From Mycolicibacterium agri (lineage in GTDB: Bacteria > Actinomycetota > Actinomycetes > Mycobacteriales > Mycobacteriaceae), in assembly GCF_002553505.1 (NCBI RefSeq), contig NZ_PDCP01000023.1, positions 28,255 through 92,254 on the forward strand: a stretch of 64,000 nucleotides of DNA. The letters are read 5' to 3'. The translations under genes and the position numbers were made by a program. The notes under the pieces are model-generated. The model saw nothing but the letters and a program-made list of their open reading frames with translations. It ran no database searches and was not told the origin of the DNA. Each line of letters opens with the position of its first letter. Position 1 is the stretch's first letter. Below are positions 9,991 through 18,202 of this stretch, in pieces.

Positions 9991-10897
9991 CACCGCCGCA
10001 CGGGCACAGCTCGCGGTCGAGATCTACGGGCTGACAAAGTCATTCGGCCGGACTCGAGCACTCGACGGGCTGAATCTCACCGTCGCGCCAGGCGAAATCA
10101 CCGGCTTCCTCGGGCCGAACGGCGCCGGCAAGTCCACCACCATCCGGGTGCTGCTCGGCCTGCTGCGCGCCGACAGCGGCACCGTGCGACTGCTGGGCGG
10201 CGACCCGTGGCGCGACGCGGTGAGCCTGCACCGTCGGATCGCCTATGTACCAGGCGATGTCACGCTGTGGCCGAATCTGACCGGCATGCAGGCCATCGAT
10301 TTCCTGGCTCGGCTACGCGGCAATGGGGTCGACACCCGCAGGCGCGACGAACTGCTCGAGCGCTTCGAACTCGACCCGCACAAGAAAGCCCGCACCTACT
10401 CCAAGGGAAACCGGCAGAAGGTCGCCATCGTCGCCGCATTCTCCACCAATGCCGAGCTCTACATCCTCGACGAACCCACGTCCGGTCTGGACCCGCTGAT
10501 GGAGAAGGCATTTCAGCAGTGCGTACACGAGGTCGCCAGCCGCGGTGCCGCCGTGCTGCTGTCCAGCCACATCCTCGCCGAGGTAGAGAAGCTGTGCGAC
10601 CACGTGACGATCATCCGCTCCGGTCGCGCGGTGAGATCCGGAACGCTGGCCGAGCTTCGACACCTGATGCGCACCACGGTCAGGGCGCGAACCCACAACG
10701 ACGGGAGCGAACTTTCGCGCACCCCGTTCGTCCACGACTTCTCGATCAGTGACGGCCATTACGTCTTCTCGGTCGATCGCAATGATCTCGACCGCGCGAT
10801 GGCGCTGCTCACCCGGCTGGGCATCATCGACCTGACCGTGACTCCGGCATCGCTTGAGGATCTGTTCCTGCGCGAGTACCAGGGAGTGGTCCGATGA
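9962..10897 (+). CDS. ABC exporter ATP-binding subunit (Rv1218c-like)
   Basis: A 311-residue ATPase. Walker [10 protein letters not shown] is at 51-59, the signature region is [10 protein letters not shown], Walker B is [13 protein letters not shown], and the switch His is in [11 protein letters not shown]. It is of the DRA/multidrug class with a C-terminal regulatory domain after about residue 220. It pairs with the permease encoded next and, by homology with Rv1218c-Rv1217c, should export drugs or a lipid-like substrate. AAGGAGATCACG precedes the ATG, and its end overlaps the permease start by 4 nt. Confidence 0.92.
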   Translation: MTAPSLQWADTAARAQLAVEIYGLTKSFGRTRALDGLNLTVAPGEITGFLGPNGAGKSTTIRVLLGLLRADSGTVRLLGGDPWRDAVSLHRRIAYVPGDVTLWPNLTGMQAIDFLARLRGNGVDTRRRDELLERFELDPHKKARTYSKGNRQKVAIVAAFSTNAELYILDEPTSGLDPLMEKAFQQCVHEVASRGAAVLLSSHILAEVEKLCDHVTIIRSGRAVRSGTLAELRHLMRTTVRARTHNDGSELSRTPFVHDFSISDGHYVFSVDRNDLDRAMALLTRLGIIDLTVTPASLEDLFLREYQGVVR

Positions 10898-12516
10898 CCG
10901 CGACGACGGTTGCGCACCAACCGGGTCGGCACGAGGCAGCGACTGTGGCCTCGGCCTTCACTGGTGTCGGTACCCTGCTGCGGCTGGCCCTGCGCCGAGA
11001 CCGTTTCCGGCTCAGCGTGTGGATCGCCGTGCTCACGCTGATGATGGTGTACACGCCCAACGCGCTCAAGCTCGCCTATCCGGACGAAGCCCAGCGCGAA
11101 GCACGCGTAAGCCTGATGAAAACCCCTGCGGCGATGATCATGGGCGGCCCGATGTTCGGTGTTCGAGAGACCGATCTCGCCGTGATGATGGCCAACGAGC
11201 TGATGCTCACGTTGATCGTCGCAACCTCAATCCTGGCCATTCTCACCGTCATTCGACACACCCGCGCAGAAGAAGAAGCCGGGGCGGCCGAACTGGTGCT
11301 GTCATCGGTGGTCGGCCGGTACGCCCGCACCGCAGCCGCGTTGATTCTGACCGCCGGCGTGAACGCGATACTGGCCCTGACGATGACGGCAGCCATGGCC
11401 TCTGCCGGTTTCGCCGTCATCGACTCCGCCGGAATGTGTTTCGGCGTGACCGGTGTGGCCATGGTGTTCGGGGCGGTCGCGGCGGTCACGGCGCAACTCT
11501 GGCGGCAGTCGCGCGCCGCCACCGGGGCGGCGATGGGTGTGCTTGCGCTGGCTGCATTGGTGCGCGGTGTCGGCGATGTCATCAACAACTCCGGCAGCGC
11601 ACTGTCTTGGTTCTCCCCCGTCGCATGGGCACAGCAGATGCGCCCGTTCGTCGAACTGCGGTGGTGGCCGTTCGTCATGCTGGTCGTCCTTGCCGTCGCG
11701 CTGATGGCGCTGGCCGCGGTGCTGGAGAGCAGGCGTCAGTACGACGACGGTGTCATCCCCTCCACGGGTGACCGCCCGAAAGCGCGTCCGATCCGCGGCG
11801 TGTTCGGCTTGCACATGACGCTACAGCGCGGGCAGACGATCGGCTGGACGGTGGCATTGCTGTTGTCCGGCTTGGCATTCGGGTCGATGACCAAGTCGCT
11901 TCTGGATGTGGCGGAGGGCAACGAACTCGTCCAGCGGGTGTTGGCCCAACAGGGCACCGACGGGGTGTACACAACGCTCACACAGTTCCTCGCCGCGGCG
12001 GCCACCGCGTACGCCGTCGCCACCGTGTTGCGGGTGCACAGCGACGAAGAGTCGGGTCTCGGCGAGCCCGTGCTGGCCGGGTCGGTGTCGCGATGGCGAT
12101 GGCTTCTCACCGCCGTGGCCGCGGCCATTGTCGGGTCGACGGTGCTGATGTTCTTCGCCGGCCTCGGGATGGGACTCGGCGCGGGCATCACGCTCGGCGA
12201 GCCGCAGACCATCTGGCGGCTGACGCTGGCCGGGCTGGCCTTCGTGCCCGCGCAGGCCGCGATGGCCGGACTCGCCGCCCTGGCTGTCGCAGTCCGACTG
12301 CCCTGGATCGCTTGGCTGGCAGTGACCTTCGTCATCATCTCGCTGTATCTCGGCGCGCTGCTGCGGCTTCCGCAGTGGCTGCTCGATGTCTCGCCGATCG
12401 GCCAGACCAAGGCGCCGATCGACTATTCGCCTGTCGCGCTGACCGCCATGGTCGCGGCCGCCGCGGCACTTGCTCTCGTTGCGGGCATCATCTACCGCCG
12501 CCGCGACGCCGTCTGA
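10894..12516 (+). CDS. ABC exporter permease (Rv1217c-like)
   Basis: A 540-residue integral membrane protein with about 12 hydrophobic segments in two similar halves (each begins with a RLALRRDR- or [14 protein letters not shown] cytosolic stretch and then helices), as in fused TetAB/exporter permeases. It partners the preceding ATPase and starts within its stop codon (ATGA). The operon is under the TetR repressor encoded first. Substrate is not determined by sequence. Confidence 0.9.
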   Translation: MTATTVAHQPGRHEAATVASAFTGVGTLLRLALRRDRFRLSVWIAVLTLMMVYTPNALKLAYPDEAQREARVSLMKTPAAMIMGGPMFGVRETDLAVMMANELMLTLIVATSILAILTVIRHTRAEEEAGAAELVLSSVVGRYARTAAALILTAGVNAILALTMTAAMASAGFAVIDSAGMCFGVTGVAMVFGAVAAVTAQLWRQSRAATGAAMGVLALAALVRGVGDVINNSGSALSWFSPVAWAQQMRPFVELRWWPFVMLVVLAVALMALAAVLESRRQYDDGVIPSTGDRPKARPIRGVFGLHMTLQRGQTIGWTVALLLSGLAFGSMTKSLLDVAEGNELVQRVLAQQGTDGVYTTLTQFLAAAATAYAVATVLRVHSDEESGLGEPVLAGSVSRWRWLLTAVAAAIVGSTVLMFFAGLGMGLGAGITLGEPQTIWRLTLAGLAFVPAQAAMAGLAALAVAVRLPWIAWLAVTFVIISLYLGALLRLPQWLLDVSPIGQTKAPIDYSPVALTAMVAAAAALALVAGIIYRRRDAV

Positions 12517-12534
12517 CGATCGGAGGAGTAGACC

Positions 12535-13209
12535 GTGAAGACCACTCTGCAGATGCTGGGTTACGCGGTGTTCAGCATCGTCTTCTTCGGAGTGCTGTTG
12601 TTCTGGCCCGCGGGCACGTTCGACTACTGGCAGGCGTGGGTCTTCATCGCCGTCTTCGTCGTCGCCACGATGATCCCGACCGTCTATCTGGCGGTGAAGT
12701 ACCCCGACGCGTTGCGCCGGCGTACCCGTTCGGGTCCGTTCGCCGAAAGCCGTCCGGCGCAACGATTGATCAACGTCGGCATCATCCTCACGACTGTCGC
12801 TGCAGCGGTCCTGTCCGCGCTCGATCACCGCTTCGGTTGGTCCGCGGTCCCTATAGCGGTGGTGATAGTCGGCAACGTGCTCGTGGTGGGCGGCCTCGCC
12901 ATCGCAGAAGCCACCGTCGTCCAAAACAACTATGCGGCAGCGACGATCACGGTCGAAGCCGACCAGCCGGTGGTGTCAACGGGCCTCTATGGCATGGTGC
13001 GCCACCCGATGTACGTCGGAGCGCTGATCATGATGACGGGCGTGCCGCTTGCACTGGGCTCCTATTGGGCGCTGCTCACGCTCATCCCCGGTGTGGCCGT
13101 CTTCGTCGCCCGCATCACCGACGAGGAGAAGGCCCTACGCGAGGAACTCGCCGGATACGACGAGTACATCCAGAAGGTGCCCTACCGCCTGGTGCCAGGC
13201 GTGTGGTGA
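12535..13209 (+). CDS. Membrane isoprenylcysteine/phospholipid-type methyltransferase (Rv1216c-like)
   Basis: A 224-residue protein with five or six membrane helices and the conserved RHPMYVGAL motif plus the late EEKALREELAGYDEYIQKVPYR-type tail, split by family into SAM-binding elements of ICMT/PEMT-like methyltransferases. It methylates an unknown membrane substrate. A GGAGGAG box precedes the GTG at 12535, and it lies 18 bp after the ABC permease, so it is probably the last gene of the TetR-controlled operon. Its final 28 nt overlap the convergent gene at 13182. Confidence 0.85.
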   Translation: MKTTLQMLGYAVFSIVFFGVLLFWPAGTFDYWQAWVFIAVFVVATMIPTVYLAVKYPDALRRRTRSGPFAESRPAQRLINVGIILTTVAAAVLSALDHRFGWSAVPIAVVIVGNVLVVGGLAIAEATVVQNNYAAATITVEADQPVVSTGLYGMVRHPMYVGALIMMTGVPLALGSYWALLTLIPGVAVFVARITDEEKALREELAGYDEYIQKVPYRLVPGVW

Positions 13210-13607
13210 CGCGTCGCGGCGCGCCAGGCGAAGAAGAACACCACGACAACGGCGAACCGGGCGATGGTGTTGGCGATCAAGGTCGCACTGGTCTCGGTGA
13301 GCGCCATGTACAGGATGTCGAGCATTCCGCTGACGCCGTGCAGCACGATCAGCGTCACGACGACCAGGCGCAGGGCGGCGGTATCGGTCAGCCGGGCCGC
13401 CCCGAACGACAGCACCGCCACGGCGAGTTCGGCCGCACCGACCAGGTAGACCAGCAGGTACTCCTGGCGTGTGACGCTCAGGCTGATCATCGACGGAATC
13501 GCGGTCGGGAAGGCCACCAACACGAATGCCCCCGCCAGCGTGATCAGTCCGTGCGCAATCAACACCACGCGCAGCAGCGTCGGCGCCCGCATCGTCGTCT
13601 CGGTCAT
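13182..13607 (-). CDS. Small four-helix membrane protein (DoxX/DUF4345-like)
   Basis: A 141-residue protein with four hydrophobic segments (about residues 10-30, 48-68, 77-97, 108-130) and few polar residues. It resembles small DoxX/DUF4345-type membrane proteins, but the assignment is tentative. ATG 13607 was chosen because AAAGGA lies just upstream; the frame extends to 13670 without support. The gene diverges from an ECF sigma factor whose class commonly controls its neighbour, and an ECF41-like promoter is visible 30-56 nt before its start codon. Confidence 0.7.
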   Translation of the reverse strand: MTETTMRAPTLLRVVLIAHGLITLAGAFVLVAFPTAIPSMISLSVTRQEYLLVYLVGAAELAVAVLSFGAARLTDTAALRLVVVTLIVLHGVSGMLDILYMALTETSATLIANTIARFAVVVVFFFAWRAATRHHTPGTRR

Positions 13608-13636
13608 ACGCGGTCCTTTCGTCTCGTCATCAATAT

Positions 13637-13663
13637 GACGGACCGCAGCGGCCCGCGATGACA
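13637..13663 (-). promoter_or_regulatory. Candidate ECF41-type promoter
   Basis: Read on the minus strand, TGTCATC (13663-13657), 16 nt, CGTC (13640-13637). The published ECF41 promoter is TGTCACA-N16-CGTC, so spacing and -10 are exact and five of seven -35 bases match. Transcription would start near 13630, giving a leader of about 22 nt to the membrane-protein gene. Confidence 0.6.
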
Positions 13664-13680
13664 GGCGCAAGGAGATGACG

Positions 13681-14535
13681 GTGGACGAGTTCGAGGAGCA
13701 CCGAGAACATCTACACGCGATCGCCTACCGCATGCTGGGCTCGTCCGCCGAGGCCGAAGACGCGGTGCAGGAAGCGTGGTTGCGGATGCACCGCGCCGAC
13801 GTCAGCGACGTGCACAACCTGCGCGGTTGGTTGACGACGGTGGTCGCGCGCATCTGCCTGGATCTGCTGCGCGCCCGCAGCGCGCACCGCGAGCAGCCAC
13901 TCGACGAGGCCACAGAGGCGTCGACCGACCGGGCCGCTTCGGTCGTCGATCCCGAACAGGAGGCGTTGCTGGCCGATTCGATCGGCGCGGCGTTGCTGGT
14001 CATCCTGCAGCGGCTGTCACCGGTCGAGCGGCTCGCGTTCGTGCTGCACGACATGTTCGACCTCCCGTTCGCCGAGATCGCGCCGATCGTCGACCGCTCG
14101 GCGAACACCGCCGCTCAGCTTGCGGCCCGCGCCAGGCGCCGGGTGCGGGGCCAAACGCCCGATCCGACAACGGATCTCGTGCAGCAGCGCCGGCTGGTTG
14201 AGGCGTTCCTGGCCGCCGCCCGCGACGGCGACTTCGAGTCGCTGATGGCCGCGCTGCACAGCGACGTCGTGCTGAGGGTCGACGCAGCGGCGGCAAGCAC
14301 CGCGACCACGATCCGCGGCGCTTCAGCCGTCGCCACGAACGCGCGCGCCTTCTCAGCGAATGCCCGCTTCGCCGAAGCCGCTCTGGTCGACGGCTCGGTA
14401 GGGATCGTCGTCGCGCCTCGTGGCAGGCTGGCGCTGGTGTTGCGATTCGGCGTGGCCGACAACAAGATCGTCAATATCGACATCGAGGCCGATCCCGGCC
14501 GACTCGCCACGGTCGATCTGGGCGTCCTGGACTGA
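13681..14535 (+). CDS. ECF sigma factor with SnoaL-like C-terminal domain (ECF41/ECF56 type)
   Basis: A protein of 284 residues. Region 2 is HAIAYRMLGSSAEAEDAVQE and NLRGWLTTVVARICLDLLR; region 4 is LSPVERLAFVLHDMFDLPF with ANTAAQLAARARRRV. From about residue 170 a SnoaL/NTF2-like domain follows, ending in an ADPGRL motif that corresponds to the conserved NPDKL-type tail. In ECF41-class factors this tail controls activity in place of an anti-sigma factor. GTG 13681 is preferred because AAGGAG (13669-13674) directly abuts the alternative ATG 13675. The likely target is the divergent membrane-protein gene. Confidence 0.88.
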   Translation: MDEFEEHREHLHAIAYRMLGSSAEAEDAVQEAWLRMHRADVSDVHNLRGWLTTVVARICLDLLRARSAHREQPLDEATEASTDRAASVVDPEQEALLADSIGAALLVILQRLSPVERLAFVLHDMFDLPFAEIAPIVDRSANTAAQLAARARRRVRGQTPDPTTDLVQQRRLVEAFLAAARDGDFESLMAALHSDVVLRVDAAAASTATTIRGASAVATNARAFSANARFAEAALVDGSVGIVVAPRGRLALVLRFGVADNKIVNIDIEADPGRLATVDLGVLD

Positions 14536-14555
14536 CGCCTCGCTCGTTTGCCCGG

Positions 14556-14885
14556 TTATCCAGGTATGTAAGGGCAAATGATGTCGTGCGCCACCCGTAC
14601 CAGATTGCCCGCCTGTTCCGGAGTGGCGCCCTTTTGGGTGACCAAGAGATCGCTCACCGCCGGTTCCGGCATGCCGGCCCAGGCGAGCAGGGTGCACACC
14701 TGCTCTCCCGTTTCCACCAACTGGCGGTCGTCGCCCGGAAAGGTGCCGCGGACGACGTTCAAGAAATTCACTTCCTCGGGAGTCGGACTGTCGGGATGGG
14801 CCACGGCAGGCGCAGCGGCCGCTACTACCGTTCCCCCCAACATCAGTGCAGTCCCTGCTACCCGCAGACTCTGCGTTGTCGACAT
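14556..14885 (-). CDS. Secreted DUF732-family protein
   Basis: A 109-residue exported protein. The signal peptide (GTALMLGGTVVAAAAPAVA, cleavage near AVA-HPD) is followed by an 80-residue helical domain with one Cys in GEQVCTLL and one in DIICPYIPG, the arrangement of DUF732 proteins common in mycobacteria. Function is unknown. GAGGAGGGG lies upstream of the ATG. It is convergent with the ECF sigma gene, with 20 bp between the stops and no obvious hairpin. Confidence 0.8.
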   Translation of the reverse strand: MSTTQSLRVAGTALMLGGTVVAAAAPAVAHPDSPTPEEVNFLNVVRGTFPGDDRQLVETGEQVCTLLAWAGMPEPAVSDLLVTQKGATPEQAGNLVRVAHDIICPYIPG

Positions 14886-15081
14886 CTTCCCCTCCTCTCG
14901 ATTTGCCCACTGTCGAGCGCCCGATCATTCGACCGGGCGAACCGCAGTGGGCCGAGTCGCACAATTTGGTGAAACCCAAAGCGATTGGCTACCTGAGCAA
15001 TCGATGGCACTGGCAAAGTTTCGGGTGTCCTACGCAGGCAGCGCCTCGCTTATCCACCGCATGTGCCCTACCGTCGGAACG

Positions 15082-15279
15082 ATGACACGCGAACAGGCCA
15101 CAGGCAAGGACAATTCCTGGTCCTACTTCTATCTGCCGTTGATCGTCGGTCTGGTCGTCGGCTCGGCGATAGCGGCGGCGACCGATCAGTGGTGGTGGGC
15201 AGCGGTCGGTGCGGTGCTGGGAGCAGCGGCAGGTGAGATCACCCGCAGAACAAGGTCCCGTCGACCGACGTCGTCATAA
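15082..15279 (+). CDS. Short two-helix membrane protein, hypothetical
   Basis: A 65-residue frame with two hydrophobic segments (YLPLIVGLVVGSAIAAA and WWWAAVGAVLGAAAGEI) and a basic RRTRSRR tail, a plausible glycine-zipper-like small membrane protein. The ATG at 15082 has only a weak GGAAC upstream; an in-frame ATG also lies at 15061. The open frame runs back to 14578 through the DUF732 antisense region, which is not credible. Function unknown. Confidence 0.45.
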   Translation: MTREQATGKDNSWSYFYLPLIVGLVVGSAIAAATDQWWWAAVGAVLGAAAGEITRRTRSRRPTSS

Positions 15280-15308
15280 CGGGCGGGCCGACGTGACCGC
15301 GGCGCCGG

Positions 15309-15788
15309 TTGTGCTACGCGGGACTGGCATTGCTCACCGCAACGCAAGTCGTGGTGGGCTTGTGGGCGTTGTTGCTTCCCGAACGGTTCTTCGCGCTTGC
15401 CGTGGTGGGCATGGGAATGGCGTATAACGAGCACTTGATGCGCGACTACGGCGCCATGACGCTTGCCAGCGCGGTGGTTCTCGCCGTGGCCGCCATCCGG
15501 ATGGACCGATGGATCGTCCGCACGGCGTTGGTCATGTATCTGGTGTGGGCGGTGTCGCCCTTCTTCATCCACCTGGCGATGCTCGATCACCTACCTCGCT
15601 CGACCGGTGCGCTGCTGATGACAATGCTCGGGGCGGCGATCGTCATACCGGCTGTGCTGCTGGTCATTTCACTCCGCAGCGACCGAACATGCGGGACGGC
15701 GATCGTCATACCGGCTGTGCTGCTGGTCATTTCACTCCGCAGCGACCGAACATGCGGCGCGACAGGCGAATCCGGTTCAGCCAGTTGA
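15309..15788 (+). CDS. Hypothetical membrane protein with damaged 5' end and duplicated 3' end
   Basis: A frame of 159 codons with four hydrophobic segments and a YNEHLMRDYGA motif seen in small DoxX/DUF4345-like mycobacterial membrane proteins. It opens only from a TTG at 15309, which begins directly at CYAGLALLTATQ with no visible ribosome-binding site. A GTG at 15293 is 16 nt upstream in another frame, suggesting that the true N-terminus was lost by a one-base frameshift. The 3' end carries an in-frame 63-bp tandem duplication that doubles the last helix and the SLRSDRTCG tail. It may be a decaying gene. Confidence 0.5.
   Translation: MCYAGLALLTATQVVVGLWALLLPERFFALAVVGMGMAYNEHLMRDYGAMTLASAVVLAVAAIRMDRWIVRTALVMYLVWAVSPFFIHLAMLDHLPRSTGALLMTMLGAAIVIPAVLLVISLRSDRTCGTAIVIPAVLLVISLRSDRTCGATGESGSAS
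15634..15757 (+). repeat. 63-bp perfect tandem duplication inside a coding frame
   Basis: Unit 15634-15696 is followed by a second copy, 15697-15757, identical over 61 bases. The period is 21 codons, so the frame is kept. Absence of any mismatch means a recent event, or an assembly artefact at a repeat. Confidence 0.9.
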
Positions 15789-15816
15789 TCGTTCCATCGT
15801 TGTCAAAGGCAGACCC

Positions 15817-16446
15817 TCACCCAGATCCGAATACGGCGGCGAGATCCTTGGCGTCGCCGCGAAGATCGCCTGCGGCGATCGCTTCGTCGACGCCCAATAC
15901 GCCCGCCGCCATACCGAGCACCACCATGGGCTCCGCACGAAACACGGTGTCGGGGCGCGCATCAGCGTCGACGCGCGTTACCTTGAGACCCTTTCGGCCG
16001 ATGCGTACCGCGTAAGTCGCGCCGTCGACCTCCACACCCACAGTCATCGCAGTCTTGGCGCGTTTGTGCTGCAACAGTGCTTCGAGCGCGACGACCAGCC
16101 ACTGCGGCTGGAAGCTATCGCCGTGCGGGCCTGAGATCATGAGCGGCTTGCTCCAGTTCACGAATGCAGCGACGACACCGCGAAGTTCGCTCCCCCATGG
16201 CGTCAGCGCGTACACGACGCCGTTGCTGCCGTTGTCGAGGTGGCGCTCCACGACGCCGGCTTCTTCCAGATGACGCAGTCGCTCGGCCAGCAGGTTGGTG
16301 GCGATTCCGGGCAGTCCGGCCTGAAGTCGCCCGTAACGGGCCGGACCCACAAGCAGCTCTCGCACGATGAGCAGGCTCCACCGATCACCGACGACATCGA
16401 GCGCACGCGCCAATCCGCAGTACTGGCCATAGGAACGGGTGCTCAC
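15817..16446 (-). CDS. HxlR-family transcriptional regulator with SCP2-like tail
   Basis: A 209-residue regulator. The winged helix starts at CGLARALDVVGDRWSLLIV with the family Cys10, followed by LLVGPARYGRLQAGLPGI and TNLLAERLRHLEEAGVV. After residue 105 a second domain resembles the SCP2/sterol-carrier-like tail seen in some actinobacterial HxlR proteins, possibly ligand-binding. It starts at GTG 16446 behind GGAGG and diverges from the SnoaL-like gene at 16601, which is its most likely target. Confidence 0.88.
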   Translation of the reverse strand: MSTRSYGQYCGLARALDVVGDRWSLLIVRELLVGPARYGRLQAGLPGIATNLLAERLRHLEEAGVVERHLDNGSNGVVYALTPWGSELRGVVAAFVNWSKPLMISGPHGDSFQPQWLVVALEALLQHKRAKTAMTVGVEVDGATYAVRIGRKGLKVTRVDADARPDTVFRAEPMVVLGMAAGVLGVDEAIAAGDLRGDAKDLAAVFGSG

Positions 16447-16600
16447 CGCGTGATCGCCTCCGCGTCGAAGTTCGAACCGGGCACTTGATTATCTCACTCT
16501 AACTTGAAAATATAAAGCGATGGCATAAGCAACGCTGTCGGCCAAACTGGCCCACCGCATCTGCACGCCGCGATCAACCCGTCGATCGCAAGGAGTCCCG
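16447..16600. promoter_or_regulatory. Divergent HxlR/SnoaL intergenic control region
   Basis: An AT-rich patch at about 16487-16533 (CTAACTTGAAAATATAAAG near its centre, 16499-16517) stands out from the GC-rich surroundings. It is the natural place for both promoters and an HxlR operator. No exact consensus is claimed. Confidence 0.35.
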
Positions 16601-17116
16601 ATGACCATCGCCTCTTCGGACCAGTCAACCGCGCAGGGATTAGTGGCCGCAGTGACCGCGCTGCGTACCGCTGCGGAGAACGCCGACGGCGACGCCGTCG
16701 CCGACATTCTGGCCCCCGACGTCGTGTTTCACTCCCCGTTGAGCTCGCGAATCCGCTTCGAGGGCGCCGATGACGTCGCCGCGCTTCACCGCGATGTCTT
16801 CGCCGTCCTCGAGGGGATCTCCACCACCGAACCGCTGACGCGCGACGACACCGCGGTGTTCTCGTTCGGCGGTCATGTGCGCGGCCAGAAGCTGGACGCG
16901 ATGAACATGGTCCGAGTCAACGAAAGGGGAGAGATCGTCGAGAGCACGATCTACGCCCGCCCGCTGCCCGCGTTGGCAACACTTTTCGCGGCCCTGCCAC
17001 CGCGGGTCACCGCACGGCGTCGCGGCCGCGCCAAGGGCGCGCTCGTGGCCGCACTCGCCACGCCCCTCGGCTTCGCGATGCGCACCGCGGACCGGTTCGT
17101 GCCCAACTTCATCTAG
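16601..17116 (+). CDS. SnoaL/NTF2-like protein
   Basis: A 171-residue protein. Residues 15-130 fit the NTF2/SnoaL fold (AENADGDAVADILAPDVVFH, then EGADDVAALHRDVFAVLE and the INERGEIVE-like strand). A basic stretch (TARRRGRAKG) and a hydrophobic tail follow and could associate with membrane. Members act as small-molecule isomerases, hydrolases or binding proteins; no catalytic role can be assigned. AAGGAG precedes the ATG by 8 nt. It diverges from the HxlR regulator. Confidence 0.8.
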   Translation: MTIASSDQSTAQGLVAAVTALRTAAENADGDAVADILAPDVVFHSPLSSRIRFEGADDVAALHRDVFAVLEGISTTEPLTRDDTAVFSFGGHVRGQKLDAMNMVRVNERGEIVESTIYARPLPALATLFAALPPRVTARRRGRAKGALVAALATPLGFAMRTADRFVPNFI

Positions 17117-17160
17117 CCACACGAGGCCGCAATTCGGGTCGGCGTCACCAGCTTCGCGCC

Positions 17161-17166
17161 CATACT
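17161..17166 (+). promoter_or_regulatory. -10 hexamer of the DUF4126 gene, leaderless
   Basis: CATACT is followed by 6 nt and ATG 17173 (GTG 17170 is also in frame). No ribosome-binding site is visible. Confidence 0.4.
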
Positions 17167-17172
17167 GGTGTG

Positions 17173-17757
17173 ATGGAGCTGCTGACCGGCCTCGGGCTGG
17201 CAACCGCGGCGGGGCTGAATGCCTACATTCCGCTGCTGGCCCTCGGTCTGCGGTCGCGGTTCACCGACCTGATCACGCTGCCGCCGGGCTGGGCGTGGCT
17301 CGAGAACGGCTGGGTTCTGACGATTGTGGCTGGGCTTCTGGTCATCGAGGTCATCGCCGACAAGATTCCCGCGCTGGACAGCGTCAACGACACCGTCCAG
17401 ACCTTCGTCCGGCCCACCGCAGGTGGCATCGTGTTCGGCTCCGGCACCGCCGCGCAGACGCCCGCCGTCACCGATCCCGGCGCGTTCGCGCAGTCGGGTC
17501 AGTGGATTCCGGTGGTCCTCGGCGTGCTTGTGGCGCTGGCGGTGTCGCTGACCAAGTCGGCGGCGCGGCCCGCGGCCAATGTCGCCACCGCAGGTGTGGC
17601 CGCACCGGTGCTGTCGACCGTCGAAGACGGCCTCAGCATCGGCCTGGTGTTCCTCGCGATCCTCATCCCCATCGTCGTGCTCGTCGTCGTCGTGGCGTTG
17701 GCGTGGTTGGGATTTCGCATATTGCGCCGGCGCAAACGGCGGGCGGCGACGGGCTGA
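17173..17757 (+). CDS. DUF4126 family membrane protein
   Basis: A 194-residue membrane protein matching DUF4126. The N-terminus ELLTGLGLATAAGLNAYIPLL is the family signature. About five helices are predicted (near 5-25, 48-68, 81-100, 111-135, 150-180), followed by a short basic tail RRRKRRA. Function unknown; members occur widely in bacteria as single genes. It is convergent with the small secreted-protein gene, 6 bp apart. Confidence 0.8.
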   Translation: MELLTGLGLATAAGLNAYIPLLALGLRSRFTDLITLPPGWAWLENGWVLTIVAGLLVIEVIADKIPALDSVNDTVQTFVRPTAGGIVFGSGTAAQTPAVTDPGAFAQSGQWIPVVLGVLVALAVSLTKSAARPAANVATAGVAAPVLSTVEDGLSIGLVFLAILIPIVVLVVVVALAWLGFRILRRRKRRAATG

Positions 17758-17763
17758 TGAGGC

Positions 17764-18015
17764 CTAAAGCGGAATCGTCGTGACGTAGTGGCCGCCGGAG
17801 AAGTAGTCGACGTAGTTGTTGCCCTTGATGTCCTTGTACACGCAGGTCGATGTCGCCCCAGTGTTGTTGTAGGTGCCGCCGGCTTCTTTGCATTCGCTCT
17901 TGATTGTCTTCTCTGAGAGCTTCTCGGCGTGGGCTGCGGGAGCGGCCGCGACAACGGTGGCGCCGACGGCGAGTGCGGCAGCAGCGATGGCGGCCCGAAA
18001 ATGGTTGCGGTTCAT
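17764..18015 (-). CDS. Small secreted protein with two cysteines, hypothetical
   Basis: An 83-residue frame with a clear signal peptide (AAIAAAALAVGATVVAAAPA, cleavage near AHA-EK), giving a mature protein of about 53 residues with Cys in KSECKEAGG and STCVYKD that could form one disulfide. GGAGAC lies before the ATG. No family is recognised beyond mycobacterial small exported proteins. It lies downstream of glgC on the same strand but separated by two hairpins, so it is probably transcribed on its own. Confidence 0.65.
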   Translation of the reverse strand: MNRNHFRAAIAAAALAVGATVVAAAPAAHAEKLSEKTIKSECKEAGGTYNNTGATSTCVYKDIKGNNYVDYFSGGHYVTTIPL

Positions 18016-18100
18016 GATCGTCTCCTGAATCGGCGGATGGGTAGCAGCAATCCTCCGAGACGCGTTCGCACGACGAAACGGGGCGAGCGCCCCTGTCGAA

Positions 18101-18135
18101 GCGCCCCTATTCGGGGCGCGGCGGCCTATTGCCGC
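18101..18135 (-). terminator. Two adjacent hairpins downstream of glgC
   Basis: GCGCCCC/GGGGCGC (18101-18107 and 18113-18119) and GCGGC/GCCGC (18121-18125 and 18131-18135), each with a CTATT- or TATTC-type 5-nt loop. They lie 70-100 nt after the glgC stop reading leftward and may end its transcript. No T run is present. Confidence 0.45.
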
Positions 18136-18202
18136 TAGGGGGTGTAGGGGTTTCGACCGCGGCGGGCGAGATCCAGGCCGGCGCTAGATCCAGATGGCGT
18201 CG

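Noticed and set aside
12093..13661. 522-codon plus-strand frame across the permease and methyltransferase genes
   Set aside because: Shadow frame; it runs through three genes that have clear motifs in other frames.
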